Source: JAMIFN01 sp964544605 (lineage in GTDB: Bacteria; Pseudomonadota; Gammaproteobacteria; Burkholderiales; Burkholderiaceae_C). Taken from it: a stretch of DNA of 64,000 bases. The position numbers and the translations under genes are program-made. The notes beneath the pieces were generated by a model. The model searched no databases. It saw only the letters and a program-made list of their open reading frames with translations, and was not told the DNA's origin. Below are positions 58,821 through 64,000 of this stretch, piece by piece. Within the stretch, counting starts at the first letter, position 1; every line of letters begins with the position of its first letter. The stretch covers positions 1-64,000 of the forward strand of contig CAZJBX010000012.1 in NCBI GenBank assembly GCA_964544605.1. The letters run 5' to 3'.

Positions 58821-60125
58821 ATGCCCCAATCTGGTCTGCACCTGCCCCTGTCTGAGCGCCTGCGCCCGCAAACACTCGGCCAAGTCATTGGCCAAAGCCA
58901 CATCCTCGGCCCCGGTATGCCCCTGCGTGTGGCTTTTGAATCGGGCCAACCCCACAGTTGCATCCTCTGGGGCCCGCCCGGTGTGGGTAAAACCACCATT
59001 GCCCGCCTCATGGCGCAGGCTTTTGATGCGCAATTCATCCCCATCAGCGCCGTCCTCGGCGGCGTCAAAGACATCCGCCAAGCCGTTGAGCAAGCCGAGG
59101 CCGCCCGCAGCGGCCTTGCGCCACAGCCCAGCATCGTGTTTGTTGATGAAGTGCACCGCTTCAACAAAGCCCAGCAAGACGCCTTCTTGCCCCATGTGGA
59201 AAGCGGCCTCTTCACCTTTGTCGGCGCCACCACTGAAAACCCCTCTTTCGAGGTCAACTCCGCCCTGCTCTCACGCGCTGCCGTCTATGTGCTGCGCGCC
59301 CTTAGCCTTGAAGAGCTCGGCCAGCTCTTTGCCCGCATCACTGCTTCCTACAGCGCCGCGCCGCCATTCGAGCCCGCCGCGCAAGAGCGCCTCATCGCCT
59401 ATGCCGATGGCGATGCCCGCCGCCTCATCAACACCGCTGAAACCGTCATCAATACCGCCAGCGCCAGCGGCCTGACCCACATCAGCGACGACTGGCTGCT
59501 CCACACCCTCGGCGAGCGCCTGCGCCAATTCGACAAAGGCGGCGACCACTTCTACGACAGCATCAGCGCCCTGCACAAATCCGTGCGCGGCTCCGCCCCC
59601 GATGCCGCCCTCTACTGGCTCTGCCGTATGCTCGATGCGGGTGCAGATGCCCGCTACCTCTCGCGCCGCATCATCCGCATGGCCTGGGAAGACATTGGCC
59701 TGGCCGACCCCCGCGCCCTGCAAATTGCCAACGACGCCGCCCTCACCTACGAGCGCCTGGGCAGCCCTGAGGGCGAACTGGCACTGGCCCAAGCCGTGCT
59801 CTACTTGGCCGCCGCACCCAAAAGCAATGCTGGCTATATGGCCTATAACCAAGCCAAAGCCTTTGTCGCCGCCGACCAAAGCCGCCCCGTGCCCGCCCAC
59901 CTGCGCAACGCCCCCACCCCGCTCATGAAAGAGCTGGGCCACGGCCAAGCCTACCGCTACGCCCACGACGAACCCCACGCCTACGCCGCTGGCGAGAACT
60001 ACCTGCCCGAGGGCATGGCCGCCCCGCACTGGTACCAACCCGTGCCCCGTGGCCTAGAAATCAAAATCGGCGAAAAACTCGCCCAGCTCAAAGCTTGGGA
60101 TGAGGCGGCGGGTAAAAAAAGCTAA
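58821..60125 (+). CDS. rarA: Replication-associated recombination ATPase RarA
   Basis: 434 residues (also MgsA/WHIP family). PLSERLRPQTLGQVIGQSHILG, Walker A GPPGVGKTT, Walker B IVFVDEVHRFNKAQQD, and GATTENPSFEVNSALLSRA are diagnostic. KSVRGSAPDAALYWLCRMLDAGADARYLSRRIIRMAWEDIGLADPRAL is the MgsA tetramerisation region. It acts at stalled forks with SSB and RecA. Likely cotranscribed with lolA. Confidence 0.96.
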   Translation: MPQSGLHLPLSERLRPQTLGQVIGQSHILGPGMPLRVAFESGQPHSCILWGPPGVGKTTIARLMAQAFDAQFIPISAVLGGVKDIRQAVEQAEAARSGLAPQPSIVFVDEVHRFNKAQQDAFLPHVESGLFTFVGATTENPSFEVNSALLSRAAVYVLRALSLEELGQLFARITASYSAAPPFEPAAQERLIAYADGDARRLINTAETVINTASASGLTHISDDWLLHTLGERLRQFDKGGDHFYDSISALHKSVRGSAPDAALYWLCRMLDAGADARYLSRRIIRMAWEDIGLADPRALQIANDAALTYERLGSPEGELALAQAVLYLAAAPKSNAGYMAYNQAKAFVAADQSRPVPAHLRNAPTPLMKELGHGQAYRYAHDEPHAYAAGENYLPEGMAAPHWYQPVPRGLEIKIGEKLAQLKAWDEAAGKKS

Positions 60126-60159
60126 AGCATTTGCTTTAAGCTAGCGGCCACGCTGTTGC

Positions 60160-60190
60160 GCCAGCCGCCCAAGGCTGGCCTGCGCTTTTT
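60160..60190 (+). terminator. Probable terminator after rarA
   Basis: GCCAGCC and GGCTGGC form a seven-pair stem with a six-base loop. TGCGC intervenes before the T run, which weakens it. Confidence 0.5.
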
Positions 60191-60207
60191 TACTTAGGAG
60201 ACAACCC

Positions 60208-61326
60208 ATGATCAAATCCCGCGCCGCAGTGGCCTTTAAAGCAGGCGAGCCCCTGCAAATTGTTGAAATCGATGTGGCCCCGCCGCAAAAAGGCGAGGTG
60301 CTGATTCGCATCACCCACACGGGCGTGTGCCATACCGATGCTTTTACCCTGAGTGGCGATGACCCGGAGGGCGTATTCCCCGCCGTGCTCGGCCACGAGG
60401 GCGCGGGCATTGTGGTGGAGGTGGGCGAGGGCGTGACCAGCGTCAAGCCTGGCGACCATGTGATTCCGCTTTACACGGCAGAGTGCGGCGAGTGCCTGTT
60501 CTGCAAAAGCGGCAAAACCAATCTGTGTGTGGCCGTGCGTGCCACCCAAGGCAAAGGGGTGATGCCCGATGGCACGACGCGCTTTTCCTATAACGGCGAG
60601 CCGATTTACCACTACATGGGCTGTTCCACCTTTAGCGAATACACCGTGGTGGCCGAGGTATCGCTGGCCAAGGTCAACCCCGATGCCAACCCTGAGCAGG
60701 TGTGCCTGCTGGGCTGCGGCGTGACCACCGGCCTAGGCGCAGTGAAGAACACCGCCAAGGTGCAGGCGGGCGATACGGTGGCGGTGTTTGGCTTGGGCGG
60801 CATTGGCCTGGCCGTGGTGCAAGGGGCCAAGCTGGCGGGCGCAGGTCGCATCATTGCCATTGACACCAACCCCGATAAATTCGCCTTGGCCGAGGTGTTT
60901 GGCGCGACCGATTGCGTCAATCCCAAAGACCACAGCAAGCCCATTCAAGAAGTGATTGTGGAAATGACCGGCTGGGGCGTGGACCACAGCTTTGAGTGCA
61001 TTGGCAATGTGAGCGTGATGCGCGCCGCGCTGGAATGCGCCCACCGTGGCTGGGGGCAGAGCGTCATCATTGGCGTGGCGGGCGCGGGGCAAGAGATTTC
61101 CACCCGTCCCTTCCAGTTGGTCACAGGGCGGCGTTGGCTGGGTTCGGCCTTTGGCGGCGTGAAGGGCCGCAGCGAGTTGCCCGGCATGGTGGAAGACGCG
61201 ATGGCGGGCCGCATTCAGCTCGAACCCTTCGTCACCCACACCATGGGCTTGGCCGATATCAACCACGCTTTTGATTTGATGCACGAGGGCAAGTCGATTC
61301 GCTCCGTCGTGCGTTACGACCAATAA
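60208..61326 (+). CDS. frmA: S-(hydroxymethyl)glutathione dehydrogenase (class III ADH)
   Basis: 372 residues. Catalytic zinc ligands lie in GVCHTDAF and GHEGAG; the structural zinc Cys4 loop is CGECLFCKSGKTNLC. The NAD site is FGLGGIGLAVVQGAKLAGA. LLGCGVTTGLGAVKNTAKV and GWGQSVIIGVAGAGQEISTRPFQLVTGR are class III signatures. It oxidises the glutathione-formaldehyde adduct to S-formylglutathione. TAGGAGAC precedes the ATG. fghA follows after ten bases, giving a complete two-step detoxification pair. Confidence 0.96.
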   Translation: MIKSRAAVAFKAGEPLQIVEIDVAPPQKGEVLIRITHTGVCHTDAFTLSGDDPEGVFPAVLGHEGAGIVVEVGEGVTSVKPGDHVIPLYTAECGECLFCKSGKTNLCVAVRATQGKGVMPDGTTRFSYNGEPIYHYMGCSTFSEYTVVAEVSLAKVNPDANPEQVCLLGCGVTTGLGAVKNTAKVQAGDTVAVFGLGGIGLAVVQGAKLAGAGRIIAIDTNPDKFALAEVFGATDCVNPKDHSKPIQEVIVEMTGWGVDHSFECIGNVSVMRAALECAHRGWGQSVIIGVAGAGQEISTRPFQLVTGRRWLGSAFGGVKGRSELPGMVEDAMAGRIQLEPFVTHTMGLADINHAFDLMHEGKSIRSVVRYDQ

Positions 61327-61336
61327 GGAGTCAACC

Positions 61337-62167
61337 ATGCAACGCCTAGAACAACGCGCCAGCTTTGGCGGCAGGCAAGAAGTTTGGGAGCACCACAGCA
61401 GCAGCACGGGCACGGCCATGCGCTTTGGCATTTACCTGCCGCCCGCTGCGCTGGCAGGCCAGCCCTGCCCCGTGGTGTATTGGCTGTCTGGCCTGACTTG
61501 CAATGAGCAAAACTTCATCACCAAAGCAGGGGCGCAGCAATACGCCGCCGCACTGGGCCTGATTGTGGTGGCCCCTGATACCAGCCCCCGTGGCGAGGGC
61601 GTGGCCAATGATGAAGCCTACGATTTAGGCCAGGGCGCGGGCTTTTACCTCAACGCCACGCAGCAGCCTTGGGCGGCGCACTTCCGCATGGAGGACTATG
61701 TGGTGCAAGAGCTGCCCGCTTTGATTGAGGCGCACTTCCCCGCCACAGACAAACGCAGCATTTGCGGCCACAGCATGGGCGGGCATGGGGCGCTGACTTT
61801 GGCGCTGCGCCACCCTGGGCGCTATGCCAGCGTCTCGGCCTTCTCGCCCATTGTTGCGCCCAGCCAAGTGCCTTGGGGGCAAAAAGCCTTTGCCGCCTAT
61901 TTGGGCCAAGACCGCACCGCATGGGCCGCGCACGATGCCGTGGCCCTGATTGCCAACGCGCCAGAGCGCCTGCTTCTGCTGGTGGACCAAGGCCAGGCCG
62001 ATGAGTTTTTAGCCAGCCAATTGCAGCCCGAACGCCTGCAAGCGGCTTGCCAGGCCGCAGGCCACCCGCTGACTTTGCGCCTACATGCAGGCTATGACCA
62101 CAGCTACTACTTTATTGCCAGCTTGATTGGCGAGCATTTAGCCCACCACGCGCAGGCGCTGCGCTAA
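61337..62167 (+). CDS. fghA: S-formylglutathione hydrolase
   Basis: 276 residues of the esterase D family. The nucleophile elbow is CGHSMGGHGALTLAL; acid Asp lies near VDQGQADEFL and the His in GYDHSYYFIASLIGEH. PVVYWLSGLTCNEQNFITKAGAQ is the family N-terminal block. It hydrolyses S-formylglutathione to formate and glutathione. AAGGAG precedes the ATG. It completes the formaldehyde pathway with frmA. Confidence 0.96.
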   Translation: MQRLEQRASFGGRQEVWEHHSSSTGTAMRFGIYLPPAALAGQPCPVVYWLSGLTCNEQNFITKAGAQQYAAALGLIVVAPDTSPRGEGVANDEAYDLGQGAGFYLNATQQPWAAHFRMEDYVVQELPALIEAHFPATDKRSICGHSMGGHGALTLALRHPGRYASVSAFSPIVAPSQVPWGQKAFAAYLGQDRTAWAAHDAVALIANAPERLLLLVDQGQADEFLASQLQPERLQAACQAAGHPLTLRLHAGYDHSYYFIASLIGEHLAHHAQALR

Positions 62168-62194
62168 AAATTAAAGCGCTTGCATTCCATTTGC

Positions 62195-62737
62195 TCAATG
62201 CAGCGTCTGGCCGCCGGGCGTAATCGGCTGAATACGGAAGAAGCCCGTGCCTGCGCTGCCACGGCCCACTTCTTCCTCAGTGGCTTGGCGAATGGCTTCG
62301 ATTTTTAGCTCCAGGCGCAGGGCAATGCCTGCTAGCGGGTGGTTGCCGTCCAGCACCACATGCTCGGGGTAAAGCTCGGTTACGGTGTAGAGCAGCTCTT
62401 GCGGCGCTTCGGGGTTGCAGCCTTGGGGCAGGGCATAGCCGTCAAAGGTCATGCCTTCTTCCAGCTCGGCGGGAAACAGGGCGCGTTGCTCCAGAAAAAT
62501 CAACTGGCCGTTGTAGTCGCCAAAAGCATCTTCTGGCTCCAGGTGCAGTTGCAAGGTTTCGCCCACGCTGCGCCCTTGCAGGGCTTGGTCGATGCGGGCT
62601 AGCAAATCATCACCGCCCACTAAAAACTCTACGGGTTCGTCCAGCACGTCCAGTTCTTCGCCCAGGGTGTCTTTGAGTACCCAGGTCAGGGCGACAACGC
62701 ATTGGTCAATCACGGTGCTGGGGGCGGTTTGGGGCAT
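62195..62737 (-). CDS. SlyD-like FKBP-type peptidyl-prolyl isomerase
   Basis: 180 residues. The FKBP part begins VIDQCVVALTWVLKDTLGEELDVLDEPVEFLVGGDDLLARIDQALQGRSVGETLQLHLEPEDAFGDYN, and the inserted-in-flap (IF) chaperone domain follows, ending VLDGNHPLAGIALRLELKIEAIRQATEEEV, the SlyD/FkpB pattern. The His/Cys-rich metal tail of E. coli SlyD is absent. It catalyses proline isomerisation and chaperones folding in the cytoplasm. AAAGGAAAC precedes the ATG. It is convergent with fghA. Confidence 0.88.
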   Translation of the reverse strand: MPQTAPSTVIDQCVVALTWVLKDTLGEELDVLDEPVEFLVGGDDLLARIDQALQGRSVGETLQLHLEPEDAFGDYNGQLIFLEQRALFPAELEEGMTFDGYALPQGCNPEAPQELLYTVTELYPEHVVLDGNHPLAGIALRLELKIEAIRQATEEEVGRGSAGTGFFRIQPITPGGQTLH

Positions 62738-62841
62738 GGCGGTTTCCTTTGCTGGGGCTGGCTGGACAAAAGCCAGCGATTGTAGAAGTGCTTGCTATCC
62801 ATTGCACAATCAACCGGTTTTGCTTTTGAAAAAGATTGGCC

Positions 62842-63981
62842 GTGACTGTAATCCCCTCCACCCGCACCCCTTTGCCCCTGCTGGGCGGTATTTCTGCCGC
62901 GCAGTTCATGCGCAGTTATTGGCAGAAAAAGCCCTTGCTGATTCGCCAGGCCATCCCCGGCTTCAAGCCCCTGCTCTCGCGTGCCGAGCTGCTGGCCCTG
63001 GCCGGGCAAGATGGGGTGGAATCACGCCTGATTGAGCAACTGGGCGACGGGCAATGGCAGCTCACCCACGGGCCGCTAGCACGCAGGCGCTTGCCCAGTC
63101 TGAAAACCCCCGGCTGGACTACCTTGGTGCAAGGCGTGGATTTGCACGTACAGGCGGCGCACGAGCTGTTGCAGCAGTTTCGCTTTGTGCCCGATGCGCG
63201 TTTAGACGATTTGATGATTAGCTTTGCCACCGACCAGGGCGGCGTAGGCCCACACTTTGACAATTACGATGTGTTTTTGCTGCAAGCCCAAGGCCAGCGC
63301 CGCTGGCGCATTGGGCGGCAAAAAAACCTCAGCCTGCAAGCGGACGTGCCACTCAAAATCCTCACCCACTTTGAGCCTGAGGAAGAATACCTGCTAGAGC
63401 CTGGCGACATGCTCTACCTGCCCCCCAAATGGGCGCACGATGGCATTGCCGAAGGCGAGTGCATGACCTATTCCATTGGCTTTCGCGCCCCCGGCCAGGA
63501 TGATTTGGCGCGTGAGCTATTCCTGCACCTGTCCGACCCGCCCGACGAGCTGGATAAAGTGGTGGTGTACAAAGACCCCAAGCAAACCGCCACCACCACA
63601 CCCGCCGTCATCCCCCCTGCCCTGCTGGATTTTGCCCGCAAGGCGTTGGAAGTAGCGCTGGCCGAGCCGCTGGCGCTGGAACGTGCCCTGGGCGAGGTGC
63701 TGTCTGACCCCAAGCCTGGCGTGTGGTTTGAGCCAGCCGAAGATTTTGCGCTGATAGAGAACGTGCGCCTGAACCAGCGCACCCGCATGCTGTATGACGA
63801 GCAGCACATCTTTATCAACGGCGAAAGCTACCTGGCCGCTGGCCGCGATGCCGAGCTAATGCGCCAACTGGCCGATACCCGCTACCTGCCACTGGCGGCG
63901 GTGCAACAGCTTAGTGATGATGCGCTAGAGCTGCTCTCCTCCTGGGTGGATGCGGGCTGGGCAGATAGCGAGCGGGCGTGA
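62842..63981 (+). CDS. Ribosomal protein arginine oxygenase RoxA/YcfD-like (JmjC/cupin)
   Basis: 379 residues from a GTG at 62842; a TTG at 62836 is the other choice, and neither has a strong ribosome site. The 2-oxoglutarate/iron site is H-F-D in GGVGPHFDNYDVFLLQ with the distal His in YLPPKWAHDGIA; QGQRRWRIG supplies the cofactor Lys/Arg. SYWQKKPLLIRQAIPG is the family start. YcfD hydroxylates Arg81 of ribosomal protein L16. The C-terminal winged-helix region is present, so the gene is complete before the window ends. Confidence 0.9.
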   Translation: MTVIPSTRTPLPLLGGISAAQFMRSYWQKKPLLIRQAIPGFKPLLSRAELLALAGQDGVESRLIEQLGDGQWQLTHGPLARRRLPSLKTPGWTTLVQGVDLHVQAAHELLQQFRFVPDARLDDLMISFATDQGGVGPHFDNYDVFLLQAQGQRRWRIGRQKNLSLQADVPLKILTHFEPEEEYLLEPGDMLYLPPKWAHDGIAEGECMTYSIGFRAPGQDDLARELFLHLSDPPDELDKVVVYKDPKQTATTTPAVIPPALLDFARKALEVALAEPLALERALGEVLSDPKPGVWFEPAEDFALIENVRLNQRTRMLYDEQHIFINGESYLAAGRDAELMRQLADTRYLPLAAVQQLSDDALELLSSWVDAGWADSERA

Positions 63982-64000
63982 AAAAATAAAAAAACTTGTC

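Overview
The window looks like chromosomal DNA of a betaproteobacterium, most likely Burkholderiales and Comamonadaceae-like. The basis is moderately high GC with heavy use of TTG and GCC codons, the pst-pho order pstS-pstC-pstA-pstB-phoU-phoB-phoR, a tRNA-Leu/tig/clpP neighbourhood, scpB next to rluB with a Lys/Ala-rich RluB tail, and a FimT/PilV/PilW/PilX/PilY1/PilE minor pilin set. The genus cannot be fixed from sequence reading alone. The window is a draft scaffold: a run of 100 Ns sits inside a gene at 48623-48722.

Layout: 1-435 holds REP-like palindromes and no gene. 436-7783 (minus) is a type IV pilus minor-pilin/adhesin operon headed by pilY1. 8038-15165 carries a cytochrome P450, a CNNM/CorC-type membrane protein, a DedA protein, a trimethylamine monooxygenase-like flavoenzyme, CTP synthase and a lipoprotein cytochrome c. 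15288-17447 (minus) is tRNA-Leu(UAG)-tig-clpP. 17601-23418 carries tldD, a methyltransferase, an SDR enzyme, a HAD phosphatase and an endo/exonuclease/phosphatase-ClsB pair.

23454-36783 is a cobalamin locus. A first cobalamin riboswitch controls a TonB receptor that has its own terminator. A second riboswitch controls a long operon: btuB, cbiA/cobB, cobU, btuF, btuC, btuD, two tandem cobO-type adenosyltransferases, bluB, cobD and cobC. A phosphate block on the opposite strand (phoR to pstS, 36713-43372) with a clear Pho box separates this from cobT-cobS-cobC phosphatase (43521-45993). Together these genes give corrinoid import, adenosylation, aminopropanol arm attachment, lower-ligand (DMB) synthesis and nucleotide-loop assembly. 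No corrin-ring enzymes and no cobyric acid synthase are present here, so the locus reads as salvage or late assembly.

46055-49596 has a TetR regulator, tRNA-Arg(ACG), a PACE efflux protein, a nitronate monooxygenase, an Mpo1/DUF962 protein with a 12-bp coding repeat at the assembly gap, and a small acidic protein. 50089-52804 is a visibly AT-richer operon unlike its surroundings: a AAA+ ATPase, three unrecognised proteins (two with membrane segments) and a YkgJ-type cysteine-cluster protein. Its candidate promoter is followed by a run of 12 Cs, and two of its proteins end in related tails built on an I-S-E-S core. This is the best candidate in the window for an undescribed system.

52910-63981 returns to housekeeping genes: rluB, scpB, rluD, bamD, lolA, rarA, the glutathione-dependent formaldehyde pair frmA-fghA, a SlyD-like isomerase and a RoxA-like ribosomal oxygenase.
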